DNA of 64,000 nt from Rotaria sp. Silwood1 (lineage: Eukaryota > Rotifera > Eurotatoria > Philodinida > Philodinidae): the NCBI GenBank assembly GCA_905250075.1, contig CAJNOP010000136.1:394682-458681 (forward strand). Reading direction: 5' to 3'. The translations under genes and the position numbers were made by a program. The notes beneath the pieces are model-generated. The model worked only from the letters and a program-made list of their open reading frames with translations, searched no databases and had not been told where the DNA came from. Shown here in pieces: positions 36,759 through 48,225 of this stretch (position 1 is the first letter of the stretch; each line of letters begins with the position of its first letter).

Positions 36759-37708
36759 TTACATTGTGTCTGATGTTTCACTTTTTTCACTAAGAACGGT
36801 TATATTTTGTGCCGTTTCACCTTTTTCATTTTTTATTATATTAAATTCAACTATTTGACCTTCTTCTAATGATTGAATACCATTAGTTAAATTTCGAACA
36901 TGTACAAATACATCTGGTCCGCCAGTATCACGTGCCACAAATCCATAACCTCTTCCTGTTAGCCATCTGAAAAGATTTATTGAAATCAAAACATAATACA
37001 ACAAAATTCTAATATTCACTTTTTGACAGTGCCTGTCTGACGTTCACCAAGATTTGCAGTTGAACTTGAGTCTTGTTGTTGGTTTTGAAGACTATCGTCT
37101 TTTACAATAACTACATCACGTGCTTCTTCACCTTTGTCTGTTTGATGAATACTAAATTCAACTGTTTGTCCCTAAGATAAAATGAAATTTAGTTGTTTCT
37201 TGCGATTTAAATTGTTGAAAATAATACCGGTTCAAGTGATTGTACACCATCTTTAAGGCTTCGAACATGACAAAAAAGATCTTGATTACTATTTGTTCGT
37301 CGAATAAAACCAAAACCTCGTTCAGGTGTCCATCGTTTTACTGAACCGAATTCACGAGTTTGTTCATTAGTAATTTGTGGTTTTTTTGAAGAAAAAAAAT
37401 TATCTTTAGAAGAATTTGTTAAATTTTCACTAAATTTAAAAGCTTTTTCTGTTGATGTTGATTCTTGTTCGTTAGAATTTAATTTAGAAGATCGAGTACC
37501 ACCAAAATTGAATGAAGACGATGATGATGATTGATTTCTTGAAAATTTACCAAAATTGGTTTTTGATTGAGGTAACTCATCATTAAATGACCGTTCGAGA
37601 AATGATCTACGACCAGTTCCAGTGCTAAGAATACTAACATCCTATGAATAAGAAAAAAAAAGAAAATGTTAGCATTCAATTAAAAATTGAAAATACCGAC
37701 ATAATCAT
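36759..37708 (-). CDS. Two-cold-shock-domain RNA-binding protein
   Basis: Exons 37708-37697 (MIMS), 37641-37228, 37171-37020 and 36966-36759 join in phase, about 261 aa. The N-terminal 100 residues are Ser/Asn-rich and disordered. Cold-shock domain 1 is KRWTPERGFGFIRR...DLFCHVRSLKDG, and domain 2 is KKWLTGRGYGFVAR...DVFVHVRNLTNG. Both keep the RNP1-like GFGFI/GYGFV and RNP2-like LFCHV/VFVHV strands that contact single-stranded nucleic acid. The two domains share SLE(P/E)GQ and VEF(S/N)I, so they look like an internal duplication. Likely role is RNA binding, translation control or chaperoning. It lies next to a second cold-shock gene and the RNA-repair candidate. Confidence 0.82.
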
Positions 37709-38935
37709 ATTCTGTATTTTTGTGAACAGTAAATATTTAATTTATCATCAACAAAGTGATATAGAGCAGTATAACAAAAACGGAAGATAAGTATCTTTCA
37801 TTTGACTTTGATTCTTTATGAGATCTATTTTTCTGCATAAATTCTTCTATCATAAATTTGTCTACACAAATATATGATTTTTGAAGTCAACTCAAATTAA
37901 ACTATAGTTAACGAATAAATTTCACACTTCATGATCGAACAAATCAAAGAATTGCAGACTAAATTGCATGCTATGAACGACTTTTATAGTGGAATTTTGC
38001 ATTGGAAGAAAGTTTTTTTGTTGTTATTTTAGTACTATCTCATATACTTAACATTTTGAAAAATTTACCGAGCCAGGTACTAAAAAAAAGCTGCTCGAAC
38101 CCGAACTAAAGGTTGTCGTTAAATTTTCTATAATTTCTTGTGAAGTATGTTATAAATCATATCAATTAAAACAAAATACAAGAGAGATGACTAAATGAGA
38201 GTAACATTCATCGACTACATTAATCACAAAAATGAGTATTCAAGACTTTTAGATTTAATGTGATGAAGCTTTCGCAATTTTCATGACCATGTTTTGAATA
38301 TATTGTTTCTATAAAAATATACATATATTAAAAAACTGATAGTTACATATTCTGAAAGATCTTGGAGTTTTCAATCACTCTGTATATATATGTTTTAGTT
38401 TACATGAAAGTACCAAAAAAAAATGAAACGCAATGAAGATTTTCTCATCGTTATCACTATAATAAAATTTGATTTCAAGAATAACTTTATATTCTGATAG
38501 CGTTTCAAGTTCTCTATCATTCCATATATTTAGATGATGTTTCAAATTTATTTTTTAAGAAAATAAATTCACTTCTACATACAAATATGTAGAATGATAG
38601 AGAGTTGCAAACATTTTCAAAATAGTGAGTTACTTTTGAAATTAAGTTTTACTATAGTAATAATGATGTTCAAAATCTAGTCGAGAATACAATCGTATCA
38701 TCTGCTAGCCTTTAGTACAAGTTATAATATAAATATAAAGAGTGATAGAAAACTTGAAGCTTGTTTAGAATATGTAAGTATTGTTTTTTCAAAATATATT
38801 GTTCGAGGGACAGTATATTCAAAATACGAACTGCAAACATTCACCGCAACTAATAATTCAACGTTTCTTTCAATGCTCAATCTTTGTTTTTTTTTGGTAC
38901 GAATATTACTTTTCACATGTTATCAAAATTGTTCT
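37709..38935. other. Intergenic between the two cold-shock genes
   Basis: AT-rich, no gene recognised. Promoter of the two-domain cold-shock gene is expected at the left end. The small open frame at 38722-38916 has no supporting features. Confidence 0.35.
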
Positions 38936-39347
38936 TTACTGAAAAACTATTTATTGATAATTTCTTGAATGATCGTAACTTACTTTTGCTTCCAATCCTT
39001 TTTCACCTTGTGTTGCAGTAAATTCAACTTCTTGTCCTTGTTCAAGTAGTCTAAAACCAGTTGCATTTATATTTTTAAAACTTGAATAAACAAAAGATAT
39101 AAATAAAATTTGAAAAATAATGATAATCATACTGAACAAAATAATCAGTTCCATCACTAGTTTTTGATATAAAACCAAAACCTTTTTCTTTGGAAAATCG
39201 TTTAACAACGCCTTTTTCACGATTACTCGAACTACTAGTTTCATTCGAAGTCGCTTCAGCTGTACTTAATAAACGAACAAAATGTTGTTGATAGTTATGA
39301 ATTGGTCGAACAGATGTTAATAGGCGAACAAATATATTTGATAACAT
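38936..39347 (-). CDS. Cold-shock-domain protein, probably mitochondrial
   Basis: Exons 39347-39133 and 39080-38984 join in phase, about 104 aa; the reading then meets a stop either after a further 45-bp intron (TAA at 38938-38936) or ten codons into that intron. The N-terminus is Arg/Ser-rich without acids (NIFVRLLTSVRPIHNYQQHF), a likely mitochondrial presequence. The domain is of bacterial CspA type: GVVKRFSKEKGFGFIS, YFVHFKNI, TGFRLLEQGQEVEF and GEKGLEAK. It would bind organellar RNA or single-stranded DNA. The bacterial look could reflect endosymbiotic or later gene transfer, but the introns and codon use fit the neighbouring genes. Confidence 0.78.
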
Positions 39348-39457
39348 TTTGTGAAATCAAAAAAAAAAAGTTAAAATAAATTCATACCATCAAAATAAAA
39401 TTTATATAAAATAGAATTTCTTTATTAAAACAAAAAAAAAACAGTCAATAAATTAAT

Positions 39458-42400
39458 TTATGCTTTCATACGTTCACTATTCCAATCATGTATAGACATT
39501 AATTTATATGAAATTTTCATTGTTTCACTTCGAAATGAACATATTATAAATTGTTCAAGAAATTTATTTAAACAATAATAAAATTGTCGATGACGACTTA
39601 AAATTTGTTCATTTAATTGAAAACCAATTGAATAAAATCTTTCAAGATTTTGTTTTCTTATTTCAACATTATTTTGTGTTTGAACAAATAAATTACATTC
39701 ATTTTGACAATCATTTAAAAAATGTGCTAAACGAGATTTCATATAACCAATCCATTGATTAAGTTCACTGTTTGTTTTACCAGATAATTTTAATTGAAGA
39801 ATTGCTTGTATTGTTTTATCAGGAAAATGATTTGATAATTGAAGAATTTCTTTAAGAGTATCTTCATATTTTAGTTTTTTTTCAATTATGTTATGAACAT
39901 TTTGAAAACCTTGTATGATTAAATCACGTGTAGAATCTATGGTTGAACGTGATGTATTATTATATGGTGGACTTGGACATAATATACGCATTGAACCACG
40001 ATTATCTATTGATGACTGATCAGAATAAGATTTTTTTGAATATAAACTAACTGATTCCGATGACCAATTAAAATGGGAATAAGTTGAAAAAAATTTTTCA
40101 ACTAAGATAAAAAATTCTTCAATAGAAAAATAAGAATTATTTAATAATAAAAACCTATGACATATATAAGCACATAAAATTGCCCAAGAATAACCACCTA
40201 AATAACCATATACTTGACCATATAGACCAACATTTTGAGCCCATGTACGAATAAAAGTTAGCAAATGTTGAAATATAGGTGGTGAACGAACATAAGTTAT
40301 AAGACGTTCAATATCATGAACCTAAAAAAAAGAATGTTTTTAACAATTATTTACTAATAGTTTTTTTTATCTAGTGTGTACATAGCGCTTCACCAACGAT
40401 CAGATTAACTCTCTCAAAGTTTATGATTATATCATTCAATTATCAGTCCTAGATAATGTTTCTTTTTGGAGAGTAAAATGATCAGTTTTTTTTTATAGAA
40501 GTGCATTTCATAGAATAATAATCATAAAAACGCTACCTATCATCCCAATTTTGATTTTTGTCTTTGTTTTTCTCTTACCCCATGTATAGGTTCATGAAAA
40601 TTAGAAAGAAAATATGTTTCATCTGAATATTGTTCATTTGTTATTAATTTTTCTTTAATTTGTACAAATATTTCTACTCGTGTTTGATCATGAAATAAAA
40701 TCGAAATAATTGGATAAATAGCTTGAATATTTCGACATTCAATTATTTCATTATTTAAATCATTGTTAATTTGTGTTGTAAGTAAATTTATTATTTGATC
40801 ATTTAATGCTAATGAATCATATCGTAGTTGAAAAAATATTTGATCAAGATTTGTTTTATTAATATTATTTATAGATTTTTGTTCTGATAAAATAAATACA
40901 GTATCAAGATCTTCTCCATTTAAACCCTTATAAATAAATAAATTATTTATTTTTTTTAAATCGAAAACTTACTAGACGAAAACTTCCATAAGGAAAAAAT
41001 GCATATGTAAAATAATTTAATGTATTTTTATTAAAAATTTCTTCAAAACAAATTGATAATCGATTAAATTTTTCTTGTTTTTGTTCATAAGCTTTTTTAT
41101 TTTCATATAGATTTATTTTATTAAAAAATTCTTGTAATTCAAAACTTATATTAGAAAATGGATTTAAACCTATTGGTTCAAGTACAGAACCTAATGGTAT
41201 TTGATAAGCTATATGAAATGATGTTTTATGATTATCAGATGTTTGTCGTAAGATATAAATATATCGAACAGGAAATTGAATTGGTTCGTTTAAAGCTAAA
41301 AAAAAATTTTAAATGATATTCTTTTCTTTAAATTGATTAAAATATGAAATTTATATTAATAACTTTGATCAGAGTGAATGTATGCGATTAATTTTATGTA
41401 CCTACATCCTCATCATATATCTAGAACTTACTTAATAATGGTTTGATTTGATTTTGTTTTTTCACACTATCAAATTGTGCTATTGTCATATATGGATTAT
41501 AATCATTTTCATTATTAAATGACCATTGTGGAAAAAATTGTTTAATATATTCATATAATTGTTTAACATATTTTAATGATTGTTGATTTAATTTCATAAA
41601 ATTAATATGATTTTCTTTAAATGTATCAATTTCATTTATTTCTATATCAAATGATTTATATTGAGCAAGTAAAAGTCTTAATGGTAAAAGAATACTTTGA
41701 TCATCATCTTCTGTATCTATTAAATCAAAAAATGGCCAAAATAAATTAATATGTGGTGGCCATTGATTAATTAATGGATCATGAAATGATTCAATTAATG
41801 ACAATTTATTCATTGGTGGTAATAAAACAAGTGCTGAACATTGACTAATTGATCGTATTCGAAAATTAATAATTAATTGTAATGCATAATGATCTGATTG
41901 ATTAATATATTTATTATTTATTAAATCAATAGGAATTGTTTCAAGACCAATCATATTTAGATGTTCAATAGAATAGGAAAGATTATATAATTTATGAAGT
42001 AAATATCGATCCAATCGGAGACTAAATTGAAAATCAGATGTTATTTGAGCACAAGTATTACGTGATGGATCAAATGTATAACCAGGATTCTAAAAAAATA
42101 AAAACAGGTATTGTTGTTTTTATAAAGATTCTCAATTATGAAGTCGACAATATAATATCATAAGTATGATAGTTAAATTATAGCAAACTACTGAAAAAAA
42201 ATATGAACAATACATAGGCTTTGAAGGTGGCCTATCTGTTAGACAAAGTTAGTTTTTATCAAATTCATCAATTTTATGATTTATAATTCGTTAGATAGAG
42301 CAAAGTGTCTACTCTTGAATACACTATAGTTGTTTGATTTTATAACGAACATTAAGAATATTATATAAGTTTTTCTGAGTCTACATATTGGAAAAAATAA

Positions 42401-44885
42401 GATTTTTAAAAACTTATTTTTCATTTTTCTTAAAATCTATTTTTTCGAGTATACATTGCATAGAGGACAGTTAGAGCTAGATCTTCATAGAACCCAATTT
42501 TTGAATTTTTCTATTGGCGAAATAAAAAAAACTTACATATCTTATTTTTATCAACGATTTTTTTTTTATAAAGAAAACAAAATAAATTTCAAAATTCGGG
42601 TTCTGTGAGAATCTAGCGCCAAGAGTACTCTACAACTTAAAAACAGTCTTGCCATGTTAGCTCGTGTCATGATCATGAAAACTTTGCTCGCATAGAAGGG
42701 CTAACATTCTCTGAAATTTGGATTGAATTTCATGGAAAAATAAAGAAGTTCGTTTGTGGGGGGCTTAAACAAACTGTTTAAATTTGAACTTGAACAGGTA
42801 GTTTGATAACAAGTTTTATTCTTAGTTGAAACTCATTGTAAAAATTTCATGCAAATAAACTTGAATTTTGATATAGAACAAAATATTGTACCTCATCAAG
42901 ATCATAAATATCTTTCCAAAGATCATGTATTTGATATTGATGTTTTTGAAGTATATTTTGTTCTATTATATCATAATCACCAAAATTAAAATCTCCAATA
43001 AGTATATAATTTTGTGTATTCATTGTTTTAAAAAAATATTCTAATGATTGACAACGTTTTTCATTTGCATTAAATGTATGATTACTATGTAAATGAAGAT
43101 TAACTAAATCAATAGTTACATCTAAATTTAATCCAAATCGTGCAATAATATATTCTTTAGTTCGTTTATTTCTTGAACTTATTATATTTTCAGATATTTC
43201 AAGTGGACATATTGAAAATGCTCTAGGTTGAAAATTTTTCATTAACATTAATTGTCCATAAGAATGTTTTTGATTATGATCAAGAATATTTCCCATTATA
43301 ATAATATAATAATTATTTTCTTTTAACCAAATTTCATTTAATAGAAGATTAAGAAATTTTATTGTTACTTCTTGTAAACAAATAATATCTGGTAAAAATG
43401 ATTTAAGTGTTTTTAATATTTCATTATATCGTTGATTTGTATAAATAAATTCAGTTTGATAATAATCAAAAAGTATATTCCATGTTAGAAATTGACATCG
43501 TTCTGGTAAAAACATATTATCTATGGATGAATTTTTTACATTATCTAATTCTAAAGATATATGTGGACATAAAATCCATTGTTGAGTTGATTGATCATAA
43601 TGATATAGTCCTTCAACTAAATTTGATTCTTCTTGTTCAATATCTATTAAGATTTAACAAGGTAATAGAATTGATATCGAAAGAATTTGTCAAAAATACT
43701 TTTCTATTATTGTTAATTGATAAAAAAAAACTTGTTAGCACAGTTTAAAATGTGAAACTTATGTGTTATTTAGACTAATAGAAAATAAATAAAGTGAAAA
43801 ATATCTAGAAGACTATAGTTGATTTTCAAGAATAATAGATGAGTCAGTAAGTTTTAATACACTATTATATATATATACTGATAAATATTAATTTTCATCT
43901 ATGAAAAACTGAAACAATCGAAGTTCTATTGTTATTTAGGATCTTTTTCATTGCTAAGAAACTTTGGAAAAGAAGAAATAGGAATCTTAACTTAAAATTT
44001 ACACTTATTATTTTACTTCAAATAATATTATCGAAATTCTGACTATGAAAAAATGAATTTACAGTTTCAACTAGACTATTAATCAAAGAGGAGAATTTTT
44101 TATAATTATCTATAAACGATTTATTTTCTACATACCAGCAGTAGTTTCATTATGTATTGCACTTCCAGTTAAAATATCATATTTTTTAGTTCTATCCCAA
44201 ACAATAGATCCATTAATTTTATAATATCGAATACGATGCATTGGAATACCATACTAATAATATCAAAAAAGAAAAAAAAAATATATATATATAATATAAC
44301 ATAAAAGAATTGTCTTACATCATCGTCATGAATTTTTTTAAATTCATTAAATTTTATTTCATGAATACCTGTAAAACGATCTTCATAACCAATAAGAACT
44401 TGTGAACGATCAATTGTTGTATCATATGCAATTTGATTAAATATAAGATCAGCACTATGAAATTTTCCTATTTGTATTGATGTATCATCTTCTTTTAATT
44501 TAATTATTGTTGATATAGAATTTTTTTCATTAGATTTAAAATTTTCATTTGAAATTTGTAAAATATATTGTTGTATTAATTGAATAAATGTATAAATAGA
44601 TGTATTAGATTTTGATTGTTGAATAAGTTTATTAAAATAATCTTGAATATTTATCCATTGTTCATTTGTAAGTAAATTTTTATTTGTTAATTTTGATATA
44701 TGTAAATCATTTACATTATTAATTATTAATGAATTAAGTGAATTATAAAAAAAACTTATACAAATATCATAATCAAGTTTTAAACAAATTTTATTGAAAT
44801 TTTCTGATGATTGAATTTGTAGATGATCATCTGAATGAAGTATTGAACGAAGTAAATTCAATTCATCCATATTGTTTTCTACCAT
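39458..44885 (-). CDS. Multi-domain RNA-end processing/repair protein
   Basis: Seven exons (44885-44319, 44253-44136, 43643-42892, 42089-41432, 41295-40973, 40926-40579, 40321-39458) join in phase to about 1209 aa. Order: RWD-like region (about 6-105); MJ1316/DUF504 domain (about 145-225: VLIGYEDRFTGIHEIKF, IPMHRIRYYKINGSIVWDR); EEP nuclease/phosphatase (about 280-550: LTWNILFDYY, DIICLQEV, VNLHLHS, ILIGDFNFGDYD, GYTFDPSRN, QSDHYALQ); 2H phosphoesterase-like (about 560-690: PPHINLFWPF, then NPYMTIAQF where the second catalytic His is Tyr); polymerase-beta-type nucleotidyltransferase (PYGSFRLGLNGEDLDTVFIL, acidic pair D-L-D, third acid probably Glu in RVEIFVQI); poly(A)-polymerase central domain (LTFIRTWAQ, YGYLGGYSWAIL); helical tail. 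MJ1316, 2H, EEP and NTase combinations have been predicted from comparative genomics to repair or cap RNA ends bearing phosphates or cyclic phosphates. The intron between exons 3 and 4 holds a dispersed repeat. The substrate is inferred, not shown. Confidence 0.85.
42395..42715. repeat. Dispersed repeat family, copy 2 (in an intron)
   Basis: Matches the repeat at 2005-2420 over most of its length, in the same orientation, but lacks about 60 bp that include the left inverted arm. It lies in the 802-bp intron of the RNA-repair candidate, by far that gene's longest intron. Confidence 0.6.
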
Positions 44886-46620
44886 GTAAAATATCGATAT
44901 TTGTCGTGCACTTGTATTGTGATACTTGATAGTGATAAGAATGAATAAAATGACTGGCTTTCATCGATATTTCTATAGAAGAAAATAAAAATAATTTTGT
45001 AATTATATTATTATGATTTCACAATCAGTGGTAATGATTGTTAAGTAAAGAAATACAATAGCAAAGAAATATAGATAAAACGAAAAACAAAAAGCGAATA
45101 TTGTTCATATTGAATTAATCATACAGAGGTTTTATGATAGAAATGATGTGAACAAACAAATCTTTGGTTTTTATTATTTATATAAAAATCAGTTTATGTA
45201 TTTTTTTATTTTATAAGAAAATGAAACGATAAAAATAATTTTTTTTTATCATTTGATTTAATCAACAATAGACGTCGCTAGAAGACGGACCTTTTTCCAT
45301 CATTGGCGTTGTTTTTTTATTAAAAAAAAAAATCTGTATTTTGTGTCTCAACGTTCGAGAGGGAAAATCATTCTTATGTTAATTGAAGTTTCACTGTCAA
45401 AAATTCAGATTGTTTCGCACCGCATTTATGCAGTCATTTTACTATCTTATGATTACATCTCTTCAGCTCTATATCTTTGTTACGCTAGAAATAATAAAAG
45501 GAGTAAAAACAAGCTTATTACAATCCCATCAATAGAGTAGATATTCATCTTATCAAACTTCCTATATGAGATTCTTACGGAATAAGATTCATTACGATTG
45601 GACGCTGTGAAAACAACTTCTACTTTCTTCGATGTATGAACATTATTTAAATAGAATATTTGATGCAGTTTGTAGTGCTTTGCTAACGATATAGTGAAAG
45701 ATGAATATAATAGATGAATAGTATAGGAGACAGTTATGTTATGTAGGTTTTTAGTTGAAAATTTCCGTGTGGGTTAAAAAGACATTCTTTTGCATTTGTT
45801 ATCGAGAGCGCAAATTGTTTGTTTGAATCATATATCATGAGGTAAATTTTAAATGATAACAGGCTTTTAAAAGGATGAAAAATAGTATGTTGTGATTGTG
45901 TCATCAATAAAAACTAAACGAATCCATGGATTGATTTAAAATGTTTTACTAATATACTTGAAACTATAGACTGTAATTTGATGAAAACCAAATGATTCTA
46001 TCCTTTTCAGTTGGTCTGAAAATATGAGAACATCGATCAAATTTGTTCACTTCTAACTTAGATAGATAAGGATTGTTTTCGGTGTTCATCTTTTCGAACA
46101 GTTTAAAGATGATATTGAAAAGTTGTATGAAAGTCGAAAAAGACGTTGAAGATAAACTAATTAGTTATAATTTTTTCAAGTTGCGATCATGGGAGATTAA
46201 TCATCGGACGTTGCTATGATTTAGATCTGTTTGCGAGTATGGGTCTGGGTATATGAGTATGTTTTTCTACTTGCCCACGCATACACCTTTTTTTATCGAA
46301 AATTTTACTCAGGGCCTCTCACGATTCAGTCGGGTGTGGGTGTGTAGGTCTTTTCCTCAACAACACTCACATCCACACACTTTTTGGGTGTAAGATTGCA
46401 TTTGAAAAAAGTTTCGTGCTTCAGCATTTTTACAACCAAGATCACTCGATCCTTTCCTTATTTTGAAAGTTTGACGAAATAAAATGCTGTTCTTACTGGT
46501 ATGTTTGCTTTCAAGTAGTATCACATGTTTTTTCTTGCTTTCTAATCATAATTACACATGCCGTTGATAAAAAGAACACTCAAAACTTTCCTTTCGAATA
46601 TTGCTATCAAATAAGTAATC
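44886..46620. other. Intergenic with two telomere-like foldbacks
   Basis: No gene recognised. Head-to-head telomere-like pieces lie at 46235-46287 and 46331-46380. The second reads GGGTGTGGGTGTGTAGG, spacer TCTTTTCCTCAACA, then CACTCACATCCACACAC. This marks the change from core to right-hand accessory DNA. Confidence 0.45.
46331..46380. repeat. Telomere-like foldback
   Basis: G-rich arm, then a T/C-rich spacer similar to the ATCTCTTC spacers, then a C-rich arm. It lies about 240 bp upstream of the dehydrogenase gene start. Confidence 0.55.
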
Positions 46621-47601
46621 ATGTGCCTTACTATTGGCTTTATTATTATATTATACATATTCTATCGTTTATATCGACATTTTTTTCCAACACCAAACAT
46701 TGATCCCAATGGCAAATATGTTCTTATTAGTGGCTGTGATACTGGATTCGGCAATGGATTAGCTATTGAGCTTGATAAACAAGGTTTTAATGTTCTTGCT
46801 GGTGTTTTCGTTCCTTCCAGCCTAAACTCTCTTAAAGATATACTTTCACCAAGAGCCACTGTCTTTCGTCTTGATATTACTAAAGAAGAAGATATTAATG
46901 CTGCATTTGAATTAGTCAAAGAAAAAACAAACGTCCTTCATGCACTTGTTAATAACGCTGGTATTGGTACCGGTGGCTACATCGATTGGATAACATTAGA
47001 ACATATGCACAAAATAATGGATGTAAATTTTTTTGGACATGTAGCAATGACGAAAAAGTTTTTACCATTGTTAATAGCTAAACGTGACTCTCGAGTTGTT
47101 AATATTACTTCAGTGATGGGTTTAATAACTCCACCAGGCATGTCAGCATACTGTGCATCGAAACATGCTTTCGAATCGTTTTCTGATTGTCTTCGTCGTG
47201 AAATGTTTTCATGGAATTTACATGTTTGTATTATCGAACCAGGATGTTTACGAACGCCAATCATTCAAGGACAAGATCGTATCATACAAGATTTATGGAA
47301 TGGAGTATCAGCTGATGTTCGAAACAGATGGGGCAATGATTTTTTCGATGATTTACTTCAAAAAGCCGTAACAAAAAGTCCATTTATTAATCGTGCTGAA
47401 GATCCGATCAAAGTCGTAAGAGCACTTCGACATGCTGTTATGAATACTAAACCTCGTATTCGGTATCAGCCAGATTTACATGCTAAACTTTTGTTTTATC
47501 CCGCTTCTATGCTTCCTGCTTGGTTATTTGATATAATTGCTTCGAAATTAATTGGCTCATCTCGTCTTCCTGCTGGAGTTAAAAATCAAATTCAAGACTA
47601 A
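46621..47601 (+). CDS. SDR9C-type short-chain dehydrogenase (RDH/17beta-HSD6-like)
   Basis: Single-exon gene, 326 aa. An N-terminal membrane segment (TIGFIIILYIFYRLY) precedes a Rossmann fold: nucleotide motif SGCDTGFGNGLA (about 38-48), NNAGIG (111-116), catalytic Ser in NITSVMG (S164) and YCASK (Y177, K181), then EPGCLRTPI. The CDTGFG form of the glycine motif is typical of the SDR9C group (retinol/steroid dehydrogenases such as RDH16, DHRS9, HSD17B6). It should be an ER-bound NAD(H) oxidoreductase of retinoid, steroid or other lipid alcohols; the substrate cannot be told. Lack of introns, unlike the core genes, and the accessory setting could reflect retroposition or transfer, but this is inference. 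Confidence 0.9.
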   Translation: MCLTIGFIIILYIFYRLYRHFFPTPNIDPNGKYVLISGCDTGFGNGLAIELDKQGFNVLAGVFVPSSLNSLKDILSPRATVFRLDITKEEDINAAFELVKEKTNVLHALVNNAGIGTGGYIDWITLEHMHKIMDVNFFGHVAMTKKFLPLLIAKRDSRVVNITSVMGLITPPGMSAYCASKHAFESFSDCLRREMFSWNLHVCIIEPGCLRTPIIQGQDRIIQDLWNGVSADVRNRWGNDFFDDLLQKAVTKSPFINRAEDPIKVVRALRHAVMNTKPRIRYQPDLHAKLLFYPASMLPAWLFDIIASKLIGSSRLPAGVKNQIQD

Positions 47602-47704
47602 TCGAATCAAAATCATTACTTTCAAAAGTTTTCGATGATCCAAAAAAAAATGCAATGATTAATTTATTCGCTCGAAATTTTCTACGCCTATATTAATCTA
47701 AAAG

Positions 47705-47825
47705 TGGGGTGTGGGTGTGGGATAGTGTGGGATGGTGTGGGTGTGCGTGTGTAGGTGTCGGTATGGGTGTAGGTCTTGTTTTCTCTCATATTCAGACCTA
47801 CCCATATGCACACTGACACAACACC
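47705..47825. repeat. Telomere-like foldback
   Basis: A G-rich arm of GTGTGGG units (47705-47772), the spacer CTTGTTTTCTCTCATATTC, and a C-rich arm (47796-47825). Just downstream (47830-47882) there is a short G-rich stretch of GGGATAAG/GGGTAAG-like units. Confidence 0.6.
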
Positions 47826-48225
47826 TAATAGGGATAAGGATATAGAATTAAGGGTAAGGGAATAAGCGTAAAGGGATAAGAGTATAATATATGAAGTTCT
47901 TCATGCATTAAAATGTATTTTAAACAATAATATACGCAATTACATGATAATCATGGTATTCCTATTGAAAAATAATGCATTGAAATGCACATTATTTCTA
48001 AAAATCGGCTACACAGCCAGTCAATCTCAAGATCCAAAGAATAAATAGTTCTATTTTAAAGTTTTTTTGACTTCAAATTTCTTTGTTTGATCTCTGATTG
48101 GTATGTTCTTTTACATTATTTCTATCTATTCAATTTACAAGCTTTTTCAACTAAGAATATTTTCGAAAAATGTCACCGGAAACTTTGAACCGTCATCGTC
48201 AATCTCTGCATTGGATTATACTTCT

